Positions 1 to 9,169 are shown, counted from the stretch's first letter. The stretch: DNA of 44,956 nt from an uncultured Erysipelotrichaceae bacterium (GCA_902783895.1 CACZST010000010.1:1-44956); one strand, 5' to 3'. Notes: generated from the letters alone by a model not told the origin. Translations and numbers: made by a program.

Positions 1-660
1 ATTGTGGAAGGCCTAAAAATCAAATATGGGGTTGTAATGAATGGAAAGAAGGTTTTAAGAATAATGAAAAAATATAATTTAATGCCTGAATATGTAAGAA
101 AGGCAAAAAAGAAAAATAAAAATGAAAGAATAGAAGATAATATTAAGCCAAATTTATTAAATAGAAATTTTAATACTGATGCACCAAATAAAGTATGGGA
201 TACAGATGTGACTTATCTTATATTTAAAGGTTCTCGTGCATATCTATCAACTATTATTGATTTATATGATAGAAAAGTTGTAGCTCATAATATATCTAAA
301 CATAATGATAATAAATTAGTTATTGATACATTGAATGAAGCTATAGTCAAAAGAAAAGATGTAGCTGGATTAATAATACATTCCGACCAAGGATTCCAGT
401 ATACATCTTATGAATACAAAGCAATTTGTGAATCTAATGGTATTACTATTTCTATGGCTAGAAAAGGTACACCAATAGATGATTCACCAATTGAGAGTTG
501 GCACTCTCTTCTTAAAAAAGAAACTTTGTACAATAATAATATCACATCTTTAGAAGAATATATAATTTTAGTTGAAGAGTGGATAGAATTTTATAACACA
601 AATAGACTTAGGGGAAAGAAAATTAATAAGAAGAAAGAATATAATAAAAAAGATAAATAA
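1..660 (+). CDS. IS3-family transposase OrfB, 5' truncated by the window edge
   Basis: This is the catalytic subunit of an IS3-family transposase (rve/DDE integrase fold), which cuts and joins the element's DNA ends. The reading frame is open from base 1, so the true start lies outside the window. The DDE triad is visible, counting from the codon at position 4: Asp in WDTDVTY (about residue 68), Asp in HSDQG (about 128) and Glu in SPIESWHS (about 164). The last two are 35 residues apart, as is typical for IS3. The C-terminus is lysine-rich. A terminator and a likely right inverted repeat follow, so the element ends about 11 bp beyond the stop codon of mfd. OrfA would lie to the left of the window. 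Confidence 0.93.
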   Translation: MVEGLKIKYGVVMNGKKVLRIMKKYNLMPEYVRKAKKKNKNERIEDNIKPNLLNRNFNTDAPNKVWDTDVTYLIFKGSRAYLSTIIDLYDRKVVAHNISKHNDNKLVIDTLNEAIVKRKDVAGLIIHSDQGFQYTSYEYKAICESNGITISMARKGTPIDDSPIESWHSLLKKETLYNNNITSLEEYIILVEEWIEFYNTNRLRGKKINKKKEYNKKDK

Positions 661-699
661 AGATAAACTTTATTTGAATAAATATTATATTTATATAAT

Positions 700-746
700 A
701 AAAATCAAGGGTCTAGTTGAACTCACTTCGTTCGCCCTTGATTTTT
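700..746. terminator. Terminator between transposase and mfd (convergent genes)
   Basis: A perfect 12-bp inverted repeat (AAAAATCAAGGG / CCCTTGATTTTT) encloses a 23-nt loop. A-tracts on one side and T-tracts on the other would let it act in both directions, for the transposase on the + strand and for mfd read-through on the - strand. Confidence 0.75.
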
Positions 747-770
747 TATAAATTAGTTTTTTATTTGATG

Positions 771-790
771 TCTCCTAAACGGGGTTCACA
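771..790. repeat. Probable right terminal inverted repeat of the IS3-family element
   Basis: Read on the minus strand this is TGTGAACCCCGTTTAGGAGA. That resembles the TGAACCGCCCCGG-type ends of IS3-group elements. It lies downstream of the transposase and just before the end of mfd. The left end and any target duplication are outside the window, so the exact boundary is inferred. Confidence 0.6.
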
Positions 791-800
791 TCATGTAAAA

Positions 801-3800
801 TCAGTTTTTTTGTGCATTTTTAATTGCTTTTAATAAATCAAGTAAATAATAAACAAAGTGTTTATCTAATTTAACTGTATCAAGTGTAATAATTAATCTT
901 TGAAATTTCATACTAAATCTAAACATTCGTGTTATATTTGAAACTTCATAGAATAATTTTTCTCCATCAATATTATTAGTTAATTCTTTTGGTAGAGATA
1001 TTTCAATTGAATTTTTGGTTTGTCTTATATTAGTAATGTTAAGTTCTTCGGCTAATTTTTCAAATAGTTCTTCATGCATGTATACAATAAGACTATCAGA
1101 TAATTTACCAAAACGATCTTCTAATTCATGTTTTACTTCATCTAAAGATTTATATGAATCAATTGAATTTATCTTTTTGTGAATTTCAATTTTTAATTCT
1201 TCATCAGAAACATATTTATCATCAATGGTTGTTTCAACATCTACTAAAGGTTGTTTATCATCTTTTTCTTTTGGTATTTCTTTTCCTTGTAGTTTAGCTA
1301 TTTCTTCATTAACCATTTGCATAAAAAGTTCAATACCAATACTATCAATAAATCCAGCTTGCTGACTTCCTAATAAATCACCGGCTCCTCTTATTGATAA
1401 ATCACGCATAGCAATTGCAAAACCACTTCCTAGTTCGGTAAAGTCTTTTATTACTTTTAATCTTTTTGTGGCAACTTCTGATAAGATTTTTTTATTATTA
1501 TACATTAAATAACAGTAGGCGATTTTATTGCTTCTTCCAATTCTTCCTCTTATTTGATATAACTGTGATAGGCCAAAATGGTCTGCATCAATGATTATTA
1601 ATGTATTTGCAGATTCTATATCTATTCCTGTTTCTATTATTGTTGTGCATAGTAAAACATCATATTCTTTATTTACAAATTTCATCATAACGTCTTCAAG
1701 TTCTATTTTACTCATTTTTCCATGAGCAATAGCTATTTTTGCTGATGGTACTAATTTTTGAATTTCAGCTTTTTTTGTTTCAATATTTTGGACATTATTA
1801 TATAAGATAAATGTTTGTCCATCTCTTGAAAGTTCTTTTTCAATTGCGTCTTTTATTATTTGTTTATTTTCACCTAATACATAGGTTTGAACTGGATATC
1901 TATCTTTTGGTGGGGTCTCTATTAATGATAGACTTCTTATTCCTGCCATGGACATTTGAAGAGTTCGTGGGATAGGGGTAGCTGATAGGGTTAAAACATC
2001 AATATTGTTTTTGTATTGTTTTATTTTTTCTTTATGTTTTACACCAAATCTTTGTTCTTCATCAATAACAAGTAATCCTAAATCATTAAATTTTACATCA
2101 TCACTTAAAATACGGTGTGTTCCAATTAATAAATCTATTTGTCCTTTTTCAAGCTTTTCTAATATTTTTTTTACTTTAGCTGGACTTACAAAACGGTTTA
2201 ATATGGCTATATCTATTTTAAAATCTTTAAATCTTTCCATAGCATTTTTATAATGCTGTTCAGATAAAATGGTTGTAGGGCATAAGATAGCTGCTTGTTT
2301 TCCAGAAATGATTGATTTAAATATGGCTCTAAAAGCAACTTCTGTTTTTCCAAAACCAACATCTCCACATAATAGTCTATCCATTGGTTTAGGTGCTTCC
2401 ATGTCTTTTTTTATTTCTTCGGTTACTCTAAGCTGATCTTTTGTTTCTTCATATTTAAATTGTTTTTCAAAATCTATTTGATCTTTTCCATCAGGCTCAA
2501 AGGCAAATCCTTTTTTTGATTCTCTTATGGCATAAACTTTTAATAAATCCTCAGCGATATCTTCAGCATGTTTTCTTGCTTTTGCTTTGGTTTTTTGCCA
2601 ATCTGAACTACCTAATTTATTTAGTTTTGGAGTAATTCCTTCTTTGCCAGAATACTTTGTAATTAAATCTATTTTTTCTACTGGAATATAAAGTTTATCA
2701 TCATCTTTATATGCGATTGTTAAATAATCTTTTTTAAGTCCATTTTTAACTAATGTTTTTAAACCAACATATCTTCCGATTCCGTGTGTTCCATGAACTA
2801 CATAGTCACCTATATTTAATTTTGTTATATCTTTTATTCTTGTACCATATTTAAATTTTGTTTTATAATTACTTTCTGATTTTTTTCCATATAATTCAGC
2901 TTCTGTAATCACAACCATATTGTTTATTTGGAAACCTTCATTTAAAGTTTTAACTATTATATTTATTTTTCCGGGAAATATTTCTTTGTCATTTGTATAT
3001 GTTATATCTTTGTTTTCTAAGAAGTCTAAAAATCTATTTATTTGATAACGACTATTTAAACATATAATAACTGTTTTTTTTAGTTTTATGTAATTATTTA
3101 ATCTTTTGTTAATTTCTTTAGCTTCTTTTGGGAATGGTGAAACTTCAGTGTTTTTATAAATTATACAATCTTTTATTTTTAATGATAATTCGTCTAAATC
3201 TTCAAATATGATTGTTTCTTTTGGTTTTATATCATTAAAATCAAACATATATTTTGTTTTAGGGTCTACTTCTATACCGATATTATAATTAATTATTTCA
3301 TCTTCAAGTAAGGTTAAATTTGTAATTATATTTTGATAATTGTTATATATGGTTATTGGACTATCTAAATATCCATATATATTTGTTGTTCCTTCGTCTT
3401 TAATTAGATCTTTATGGTGTCTTCCGAATTCATAATTTTTCATTATGTTTTCGGTATTTGGATATATTGTTATTTCATCTATTTTTGATGTTGTTAGTTG
3501 TGAATCTATATCAAATGTTTTTATAGAATCAATTTCATCACCCCAAAATTCAATTCTTATTGGATTATCTGAATTTATGGGAAATATATCTAAGACAAAA
3601 CCTCTAGTGGCTATTTCTCCAGTCATGTTTACTGTGGTTTCTTTTTTATATCCTAGGTTAAATAATTGATTAATTAAGCTTTCTATTTTGTATTCTTTTC
3701 CTACTTTTAGGGTTATATAACTTTCCTTAAATAAATTTTTGTTTGGTAAATATCTTAAATATCCCATAAGGTTAGTGATTACAATTGATTTATCTTTTTT

Positions 3801-4082
3801 TAAAATATTATTCATTGTTTCTAATCTTGTTGTTTTTAATTCTGGTGATGTAGCAATTGCTACACTTGTGATAAAATCATCCATAGGGAAAAACCATACA
3901 TTTTCTGTATGGTGAGTTAGTTCATTATATATTTGCTGTGCTTCATGAAGTGTTGAGGTAACATATAATACTGATTTGTTTTCTTTTTTAAATTTATCCA
4001 ATATATAAATTGCTTTTAATTCACTGTTTAATCCTACTATTTCATGAGCACTTTCTTTGAATATGTTGTCTAGAAAGCTCAT
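801..4082 (-). CDS. mfd: Transcription-repair coupling factor Mfd
   Basis: Mfd is a DNA translocase that removes RNA polymerase stalled at lesions and recruits UvrA to start nucleotide excision repair. The order of domains fits: an N-terminal UvrB-like module, a CarD-type RNAP-interaction domain (GDYVVHGTHGIGRY, near residue 425), Walker A (CGDVGFGKTE, near 570), a DEEQRFG helicase motif (near 670), SATPIPRTLQMSM, and a C-terminal TRCF domain. At 1093 aa it is slightly shorter than the roughly 1150-1180 aa usual in Bacilli. It starts 3 nt after pth ends, so the two are probably cotranscribed, the same pth-mfd order as in Bacillus. An IS3 element sits just past its stop codon (TGA), leaving the gene intact. 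Confidence 0.97.
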   Translation of the reverse strand: MSFLDNIFKESAHEIVGLNSELKAIYILDKFKKENKSVLYVTSTLHEAQQIYNELTHHTENVWFFPMDDFITSVAIATSPELKTTRLETMNNILKKDKSIVITNLMGYLRYLPNKNLFKESYITLKVGKEYKIESLINQLFNLGYKKETTVNMTGEIATRGFVLDIFPINSDNPIRIEFWGDEIDSIKTFDIDSQLTTSKIDEITIYPNTENIMKNYEFGRHHKDLIKDEGTTNIYGYLDSPITIYNNYQNIITNLTLLEDEIINYNIGIEVDPKTKYMFDFNDIKPKETIIFEDLDELSLKIKDCIIYKNTEVSPFPKEAKEINKRLNNYIKLKKTVIICLNSRYQINRFLDFLENKDITYTNDKEIFPGKINIIVKTLNEGFQINNMVVITEAELYGKKSESNYKTKFKYGTRIKDITKLNIGDYVVHGTHGIGRYVGLKTLVKNGLKKDYLTIAYKDDDKLYIPVEKIDLITKYSGKEGITPKLNKLGSSDWQKTKAKARKHAEDIAEDLLKVYAIRESKKGFAFEPDGKDQIDFEKQFKYEETKDQLRVTEEIKKDMEAPKPMDRLLCGDVGFGKTEVAFRAIFKSIISGKQAAILCPTTILSEQHYKNAMERFKDFKIDIAILNRFVSPAKVKKILEKLEKGQIDLLIGTHRILSDDVKFNDLGLLVIDEEQRFGVKHKEKIKQYKNNIDVLTLSATPIPRTLQMSMAGIRSLSLIETPPKDRYPVQTYVLGENKQIIKDAIEKELSRDGQTFILYNNVQNIETKKAEIQKLVPSAKIAIAHGKMSKIELEDVMMKFVNKEYDVLLCTTIIETGIDIESANTLIIIDADHFGLSQLYQIRGRIGRSNKIAYCYLMYNNKKILSEVATKRLKVIKDFTELGSGFAIAMRDLSIRGAGDLLGSQQAGFIDSIGIELFMQMVNEEIAKLQGKEIPKEKDDKQPLVDVETTIDDKYVSDEELKIEIHKKINSIDSYKSLDEVKHELEDRFGKLSDSLIVYMHEELFEKLAEELNITNIRQTKNSIEISLPKELTNNIDGEKLFYEVSNITRMFRFSMKFQRLIITLDTVKLDKHFVYYLLDLLKAIKNAQKN

Positions 4083-4085
4083 ATT

Positions 4086-4649
4086 TCACCCCTTTTGGTT
4101 ATATTTATTCATTAAATTATCAAAGGTCATGTTTAAATAATCGGTTAATATTTCTGGGGCTTTGTCAATTACTTCATTTAATTTAGATAAGTCTGCTTTG
4201 GGCATTTTTCCAATTACGTAATTTATACGGTCTGCTTTTTTATCATTTGATATTCCTATTTTAATTCTTTTGTATTCATTTGTGTTAATATTATTTTCAA
4301 TATTTTTTAAACCATTATGACCACCTGATGAACCTTTATATTTTATTTTTATTTTTCCAAGTTCAGTATCTAGGTCATCACATATTACTAATATATCATT
4401 ACTATTTATTTTATAAAAGTTCATAAAGTCTTTTACAACTTCTCCTGATAAGTTCATATATTTTTGGGGTTTTAAAAGAATTATCTTTTCTCCATTATAA
4501 TTAAAATCAGTATATAGTCCTGAAAATTTTTGTTGGTTTATTTTTAAATTTTTACTTTCGGCAAATTTATCAATAAATTTAAATCCAGCATTATGTCTTG
4601 TATTTTCATATTCTTTTCCTGGATTTCCTAAACCAATTATTAATTTCAT
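4086..4649 (-). CDS. pth: Peptidyl-tRNA hydrolase
   Basis: Pth cleaves the ester bond of peptidyl-tRNAs that drop off the ribosome and so recycles tRNA. The N-terminal signature GLGNPGKEYENTRHNAGF is present, with catalytic His19 and Asn9. The second family motif, CDDLDTELGKIKIK, and the glycine-rich GSSGGHNGL follow near residues 90-115. The length of 187 aa is normal. The gene has its own extended -10 promoter just upstream and is followed after 3 nt by mfd, a conserved Bacilli pair. Confidence 0.97.
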   Translation of the reverse strand: MKLIIGLGNPGKEYENTRHNAGFKFIDKFAESKNLKINQQKFSGLYTDFNYNGEKIILLKPQKYMNLSGEVVKDFMNFYKINSNDILVICDDLDTELGKIKIKYKGSSGGHNGLKNIENNINTNEYKRIKIGISNDKKADRINYVIGKMPKADLSKLNEVIDKAPEILTDYLNMTFDNLMNKYNQKG

Positions 4650-4673
4650 GTTATCACCTTTTTTTCCTTGAAT

Positions 4674-4682
4674 ATTATATCA
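4674..4682 (-). promoter_or_regulatory. Extended -10 promoter of pth-mfd
   Basis: On the minus strand TGATATAAT (TGn plus a perfect TATAAT) lies 24 nt before the pth start. No clear -35 hexamer is seen, as is usual for extended -10 promoters. It sits between the rsmI terminator and the pth start. Confidence 0.6.
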
Positions 4683-4712
4683 CGAATTTATAAATGAGGG
4701 AAATTTTTGAAT

Positions 4713-4734
4713 AAAAAAGCAGCCCATTTGCTGC
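4713..4734 (-). terminator. Intrinsic terminator of the dnaX-rsmI operon
   Basis: On the minus strand GCAGC-aaatgg-GCTGC is followed by six T residues. It lies just past the end of rsmI and closes the leftward operon before pth. Confidence 0.8.
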
Positions 4735-4746
4735 GATAAGTTTTGT

Positions 4747-5583
4747 TTATAGTTTATGGTACTTACTATAAACTTCACTTTTTGGTATATTTCTTTCTTT
4801 TGCGACTTTCTTAATAGCGTCATTTGGTTTTAAACCATCTTCTATGTATAAATTAACGTGAGTTTCTATTGGTATATTATCATAATTTTTTATTTCATGA
4901 TTTCCGTCTACTACTAAGACAATTTCACCTTTTAAAGTATCAATTTCATTTATAATATTTTCTAGGGTGTCTCTAATTACTTCCTCATATTTTTTACTTA
5001 TTTCCCGGACAATAGCAATATTTCTATTACCAAATACCTCATAAATATTATTTAATGTTTTAAGTAAGCGGTGGGGAGCTTCATAAAAAACAATAGGGTG
5101 AGGAATTGACTTTAATTTTTCTAATTCTTTTTTTTGTTTAGAATCTTTACTATTTAAGAAACCATAGAAAGTAAATGGACCTCCGGCTAGGCCTGACATT
5201 ACTACAGCAGGTATTACTGCGGTGGGACCGGGTAGACAGACAACATTATAACCTTCTTTGATGGCATTTTGGGCTAGAATGTATCCTGGGTCACTTATAA
5301 CTGGAGTACCTCTATCGCTAACAACAGCTATATTTTTACCTTCTTTTAAGTAATCAATTTCTTTTTTTTCATTATTTTCTTCGTTATATAAATGACTAGA
5401 AATTAATTTCTTTTTTATACCAAAATGATTTAAAAGCATATTTGTAACTCTTGTATCTTCGGCAAATATTAAGTCTACTTCTTTTAAAATATTAAGCGCT
5501 CTTAACGTTATATCTTCCATATTTCCGATAGGGGTGGGAACAAGATATAATGTTGGCGTATTATCATAACTTTTTTGACGCAT
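4747..5583 (-). CDS. rsmI: 16S rRNA (cytidine-1402 2'-O)-methyltransferase RsmI
   Basis: RsmI uses S-adenosylmethionine to methylate the ribose of C1402 in 16S rRNA, which helps decoding accuracy in the P site. It has a tetrapyrrole methylase-like fold: VPTPIGNMEDITLRAL near the start, AEDTRVT, SDRGTPVISDPG (near residues 88-100) and the LPGPTAVIPA loop (near 118-128). The length of 278 aa is typical. Its start codon overlaps the stop of the trmN6-like gene by one base (TAATG), which indicates translational coupling. In Bacillus the orthologue is YabC/YraL-type, next to yabB, as here. Confidence 0.95.
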   Translation of the reverse strand: MRQKSYDNTPTLYLVPTPIGNMEDITLRALNILKEVDLIFAEDTRVTNMLLNHFGIKKKLISSHLYNEENNEKKEIDYLKEGKNIAVVSDRGTPVISDPGYILAQNAIKEGYNVVCLPGPTAVIPAVVMSGLAGGPFTFYGFLNSKDSKQKKELEKLKSIPHPIVFYEAPHRLLKTLNNIYEVFGNRNIAIVREISKKYEEVIRDTLENIINEIDTLKGEIVLVVDGNHEIKNYDNIPIETHVNLYIEDGLKPNDAIKKVAKERNIPKSEVYSKYHKL

Positions 5584-6332
5584 TATTTATCACCTTCATT
5601 TGTAAAATTTCTTGTTATTTCGTTTGTATAATTACCATTTTCATCTTCTATATATAAAGGATGCATTATTTGCAATCCAGGTTTTCCATTTTTTATTCCT
5701 TCAATTAATAAAACATTTGAATTAGAATTTTGTTTCGGGTATACAAATCTTATTTTTTTAGGTTCAATATTATTTCCTCGCATTGTGGTTATAATATCAA
5801 CTAATCTTTCTGGTCTGTGAACAATGGCGATATTTCCACCGTTTTTTAGCAATTTTTTTGAGATATTAAAAAGTTCTTGTAGGTTTAATGTGACTTCATG
5901 TCTGGCAATTGTTTTATAGTCATTTTTATTAAATCTGGAATTTTCTGAAACTTTAAAATATGGTGGATTACACGTTATGGTGTCGAATGATTCTGTAGGA
6001 TATTTATCTTTTAATACTTTAATATCTTCGTTTAGTATTTTTATTTGATCTTCTAGTTTATTTAATTTTACGCTTTCTAAAGCCATTTCACTTACTTCTT
6101 TTTGAATTTCAACACCAATTATTTTGGCTTTGGTTTTTGTCGATAATATTAAAGGAATAGGGGCATTACCACAGCCAATATCTAATATGTTTTTCTTTGC
6201 CGGAGTTATAGTAACAAAGTTTGGTAATAATACAGAATCAATAGAAAAGTTAAACATTTCACTATCTTGAACAATTCTTATATTTTTATACCCTAAAAGA
6301 AAATTAGTTACTTTCATTTTTATCAACCTCAA
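5583..6332 (-). CDS. tRNA1(Val) (adenine-37-N6)-methyltransferase family protein (YabB-like)
   Basis: This is a class I SAM-dependent methyltransferase related to TrmN6/YfiC and Bacillus YabB, predicted to modify adenine in tRNA. The SAM-binding motif DIGCGNAPIP is at residues 51-60, and the N6-adenine catalytic motif NPPY is at 122-125, followed by FK. Two starts are possible: Met1 at 6332 or Met6 at 6317. Both overlap the end of ricT. The position between ricT and rsmI matches Bacillus yabB, except that yabA, the replication-initiation regulator, is missing between it and ricT. The substrate is inferred from the family. Confidence 0.88.
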   Translation of the reverse strand: MRLIKMKVTNFLLGYKNIRIVQDSEMFNFSIDSVLLPNFVTITPAKKNILDIGCGNAPIPLILSTKTKAKIIGVEIQKEVSEMALESVKLNKLEDQIKILNEDIKVLKDKYPTESFDTITCNPPYFKVSENSRFNKNDYKTIARHEVTLNLQELFNISKKLLKNGGNIAIVHRPERLVDIITTMRGNNIEPKKIRFVYPKQNSNSNVLLIEGIKNGKPGLQIMHPLYIEDENGNYTNEITRNFTNEGDK

Positions 6333-7080
6333 TTATTCCACTATCAGGGATTGATACTTTATATTTTTGATTTAAAATATCAAGTCCAACTATTGTTCCT
6401 TTGCCTTTTGATGTATCAATTTCATCACCTATTTGTTTCATATTTAAGCGGCATTTACAATATCCTTCATTTTCATATTTTAAACAACACATTAATCTTC
6501 CACATAATCCATTTATTTTGGTTGGATTCAATGAAATATTTTGATTTTTTGCCATATTGATTGATACTGCATTTAAATCTTTTAAAAATCTGACGCAGCA
6601 TAATACTTGACCACATGGCCCAAGTCCACCGACAATACTTGCTTCATCACGAATGCCGATTTGTCTTAATTCAATTCTTACTTTATATATTTTAGCTAAT
6701 TCTTTGGCTAAAACTCTAAAGTCTATACGTTCTGGGGAGGTAAATCTGAATACTAATTTATCTCTATCAAGGGTATAGAATGAATCAATGATTTTCATAT
6801 TTAAGTTGTTTTTTTGAGCAATACTTCGGCATTTTATTAAAGCTTTATAGGCATCTTTAATATTTTTTTCTTTTGTTTGAAAATCTTTTTTGGTGGCTAA
6901 CCTTTCAATTTTATCTATGATTTTATCATCATTGATTTTATCAGTGACAACTGTGCCTAGAAATAGACCTTGATCATTTTTCACGACGACAAATGATCCT
7001 TTATTTACTTTAATTTTATTTGTTTTAAAATAATATATTTCTCTGTTTATTGGTATAGTTACTCCGATTACTTCAGCCAT
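6304..7080 (-). CDS. ricT: PSP1-domain protein RicT (YaaT)
   Basis: RicT is part of the RicA/RicF/RicT (YmcA/YlbF/YaaT) complex, which in Bacillus carries Fe-S clusters and directs RNase Y-dependent mRNA maturation. The PSP1 region contains the cysteine pairs CGQVLCC (near residue 155), CGRLMCC (near 193) and CKC (near 208), the likely cluster ligands. The 258 aa are close to the Bacillus length of 275. Its start directly abuts the end of holB, and its 3' end overlaps the next gene. The holB-ricT order is conserved in Bacilli. The partners RicA and RicF are not in the window. Confidence 0.92.
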   Translation of the reverse strand: MAEVIGVTIPINREIYYFKTNKIKVNKGSFVVVKNDQGLFLGTVVTDKINDDKIIDKIERLATKKDFQTKEKNIKDAYKALIKCRSIAQKNNLNMKIIDSFYTLDRDKLVFRFTSPERIDFRVLAKELAKIYKVRIELRQIGIRDEASIVGGLGPCGQVLCCVRFLKDLNAVSINMAKNQNISLNPTKINGLCGRLMCCLKYENEGYCKCRLNMKQIGDEIDTSKGKGTIVGLDILNQKYKVSIPDSGIIEVDKNESN

Positions 7081-8016
7081 CTAATTTCTCCCTTCTAAGT
7101 TGATTATCAATTTATCCATTAACAAGTTTAGATTAGCATTGTATTTTATGTTTTGTTTTAATTCCATTATTATATTAATTTTATTACATATCTCTTCTAT
7201 GGTGTTTTTTTCAGCTATTTTATGCATATCATTAATTTTATCATTGAATATATATATATTTCTGTTTAATTTTGATGCGAGTATATCTTTATAATATAAT
7301 AGTATTACTTCGAAAGATTTTTCGGTTTCATCTTTGGTTTTTATATATTGATGCCATAGGGTGCTTAAGTATAGTAATGTATCTATATGATGTGCTTCGT
7401 AATAATTAACAAAGTCAATTATTTTAAGGATTTTTTCTTTATTTTCTTCTTCATTAATTTGATATACTAATTTTTCTATTTTTTCCTCACACTTTATAGA
7501 TGAATCAAAAGTTAGTTTGGTGTTTTTAAAACTTATTATTTGGCATCTAGATCTTATTGTAGTTAAAACTTGATATATATTATCAGTAACAAGTATAGCG
7601 ACAATATTATTATCTGGTTCTTCAAGAAATTTTAATATAGAATTCGCAGATTGTTTATTTAATTTATCAGCTCCATTTATAATATAAACTTTTTTATTAC
7701 CCATTATTGGTTTTTTATTAAATTCGTCTTGGAGAGATTGTAATTGTGATTTTTTTATCCAAAAGCCATCAGGGTTGATGACTTTTAGTTCCGGAAAGTT
7801 TCCCGAATCAACGAGATTACAATATTTGCATTCTTTTTGATTATTCATGTGATGATCTGGGCATACTAGTGCTTTTACGAAGGTAAGAATAAATTCTTGA
7901 TAATTTGGATAACCATTTGTCTCAAATAAATACGCATGTGAACATTCGTCTTTTTCGATTGCTTTTTTTAGTATTCTATGGACTATCGGCTGGGAATTCT
8001 GAAAATCATCTAACAT
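7081..8016 (-). CDS. holB: DNA polymerase III delta' subunit
   Basis: HolB is the delta' subunit of the clamp loader that opens the DnaN ring onto primed DNA. It is an AAA+ relative of DnaX without a working Walker A (ETNGYPNYQ in its place). A zinc-module-like cysteine group (C52, C63, C66) and the SRC motif (IRSRCQIISF) are present. The start at 8016 is chosen over an upstream in-frame codon at 8067 because AAGGAGG lies 7 nt before it; this gives 311 aa beginning MLDDFQNSQP. It is the middle gene of the dnaX-to-rsmI operon, upstream of ricT. Confidence 0.92.
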   Translation of the reverse strand: MLDDFQNSQPIVHRILKKAIEKDECSHAYLFETNGYPNYQEFILTFVKALVCPDHHMNNQKECKYCNLVDSGNFPELKVINPDGFWIKKSQLQSLQDEFNKKPIMGNKKVYIINGADKLNKQSANSILKFLEEPDNNIVAILVTDNIYQVLTTIRSRCQIISFKNTKLTFDSSIKCEEKIEKLVYQINEEENKEKILKIIDFVNYYEAHHIDTLLYLSTLWHQYIKTKDETEKSFEVILLYYKDILASKLNRNIYIFNDKINDMHKIAEKNTIEEICNKINIIMELKQNIKYNANLNLLMDKLIINLEGRN

Positions 8017-8033
8017 AAAAATGCCTCCTTGAT

Positions 8034-8219
8034 CTAGTATATTAATATTTTTATTACGATTAAACATAATAGGGCAGGTAAACTAAATACTGTTAAAAGA
8101 GCTACTGTAATAATATTTATAGGGATTATTGCAGTAGCTGGAACAATGACATTATAGCCATATAAAGTGAAAAAACTTACAACTATTTTTTTTAATATTG
8201 TTATTATTTTATTTAACAT
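8034..8219 (-). CDS. bofA: BofA-like small membrane protein
   Basis: This is a small membrane protein of the BofA family. In Bacillus, BofA holds the SpoIVFB protease inactive so that pro-sigma-K is processed on time. The family signature is clear in the C-terminal half: IIPINIITVALLTVFSLPAL, with two hydrophobic segments. The start at 8219 (MLNKIITILKK, 61 aa) follows GAGGTG; an in-frame TTG at 8231 is less likely. The position right after recR matches Bacillus, which supports the call. Whether this organism sporulates cannot be told from the window, so the role may differ. Confidence 0.8.
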   Translation of the reverse strand: MLNKIITILKKIVVSFFTLYGYNVIVPATAIIPINIITVALLTVFSLPALLCLIVIKILIY

Positions 8220-8256
8220 AAAACACCTCAATTAATTATATTTTTTTTATATATAA

Positions 8257-8856
8257 TTATGAGATTGTTGTTCGATCTTCCATTGCTATTTCTAAGGTTA
8301 GAGGATCAATATAATCAATATCTGCACCCATAGGTATACCATGAGCTATTTTTGTTATTTTAATATCTTTTCCTTCAAGCATTTTCCTTATATATAATGC
8401 TGTTGTTTCTCCCTCAATACTTGGTTTGATTGCTAAAATAATTTCAGCAATTGACTCATCTTCAATTCTTTTTATAAGAGAGTTTAAGTTAATGTTTTCA
8501 GGGTTAATTCCATCTAATGGTGAAATTAACGCTCCTAAAACATGGTATTTTCCTTTAAAAATTCCAACTTTTTCAAATTGGATAACATTTTTGCATTCTT
8601 CTACTACGCATAGGGTAGAGTTATCTCTTTTTGGATCTTCACAAATGTTACAATATGTTTCTTCCGTTAAGCTTCCACATTTTTCACATTTTTTTATTTT
8701 TGTTTTTCCATTTTTAAGAGAACTACTAAATATTTCAATATCTTCTTCGTCTAAATTTAACGCTGCTAAAGCTAGACGTTCAGCGGTTTTTTCACCAATT
8801 CCGGGAAGTTTTTTAAAACTTTCAATTAAATTTAAAATAGTTTTTGGGTAATTCAT
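8257..8856 (-). CDS. recR: Recombination mediator RecR
   Basis: RecR works with RecO and RecF to load RecA onto gapped DNA. The sequence shows an N-terminal helix-hairpin-helix (LPGIGEKTAERLA), a C4 zinc finger (CEKCGSLTEETYCNIC, residues about 57-72), a Toprim domain beginning near CVVEECKNV, and the HVLGALISPLDGI motif. The length of 199 aa is normal. The start abuts the end of ebfC with no gap, so translation is probably coupled. The dnaX-ebfC-recR block is a classic operon. Confidence 0.97.
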   Translation of the reverse strand: MNYPKTILNLIESFKKLPGIGEKTAERLALAALNLDEEDIEIFSSSLKNGKTKIKKCEKCGSLTEETYCNICEDPKRDNSTLCVVEECKNVIQFEKVGIFKGKYHVLGALISPLDGINPENINLNSLIKRIEDESIAEIILAIKPSIEGETTALYIRKMLEGKDIKITKIAHGIPMGADIDYIDPLTLEIAMEDRTTIS

Positions 8857-9153
8857 TTAAAATAATCCTGGCATTCCTTTTGTATATTTGCCCATTTTGT
8901 TTTCTGTTTCTTCATCGACTTTTTTATTTGCTTCATTTACGGCAACTAAAATCATATCTTCTAGCATTTCAATTTCGTCTGCCTCTATTTTTTCTGCATC
9001 GATTTTTACTTTTGTTACTTCTTTTGTTCCTTTAACTGTAACAGTTACAAATGAAGATTTTCCTTCAAATGTTTTATTATCGATTTCCTCTTTTTCTTTC
9101 ATCATATCTTTTTGTAATTTTTGAGCTTGTTTCATCATTGCTTGTATATTCAT
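8857..9153 (-). CDS. ebfC: YbaB/EbfC-family nucleoid-associated protein
   Basis: This is a small dimeric DNA-binding protein of the YbaB/EbfC family (YaaK in Bacillus), thought to coat or bend DNA. Its charged N-terminal helix (MMKQAQKLQKDMMKEKEEI) and central strand region (VTVTVKGTKEVTKVKI) are typical, as is the length of 98 aa. It lies 16 nt after dnaX and directly before recR. Confidence 0.93.
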   Translation of the reverse strand: MNIQAMMKQAQKLQKDMMKEKEEIDNKTFEGKSSFVTVTVKGTKEVTKVKIDAEKIEADEIEMLEDMILVAVNEANKKVDEETENKMGKYTKGMPGLF

Positions 9154-9169
9154 TTTATTCCTTCTTTCT

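Noticed and set aside
2960-2985. 12-of-14 match to the Noc site in mfd (and a second one in rsmI near 5000-5013)
   Set aside because: Two mismatches in AT-rich coding DNA could be chance, and I found no perfect ATTTCCCGGGAAAT in the window.
8426-8851. 141-codon plus-strand frame opposite recR, and similar antisense frames across the window
   Set aside because: These are shadows of the real genes on the other strand without ribosome binding sites or recognisable domains.
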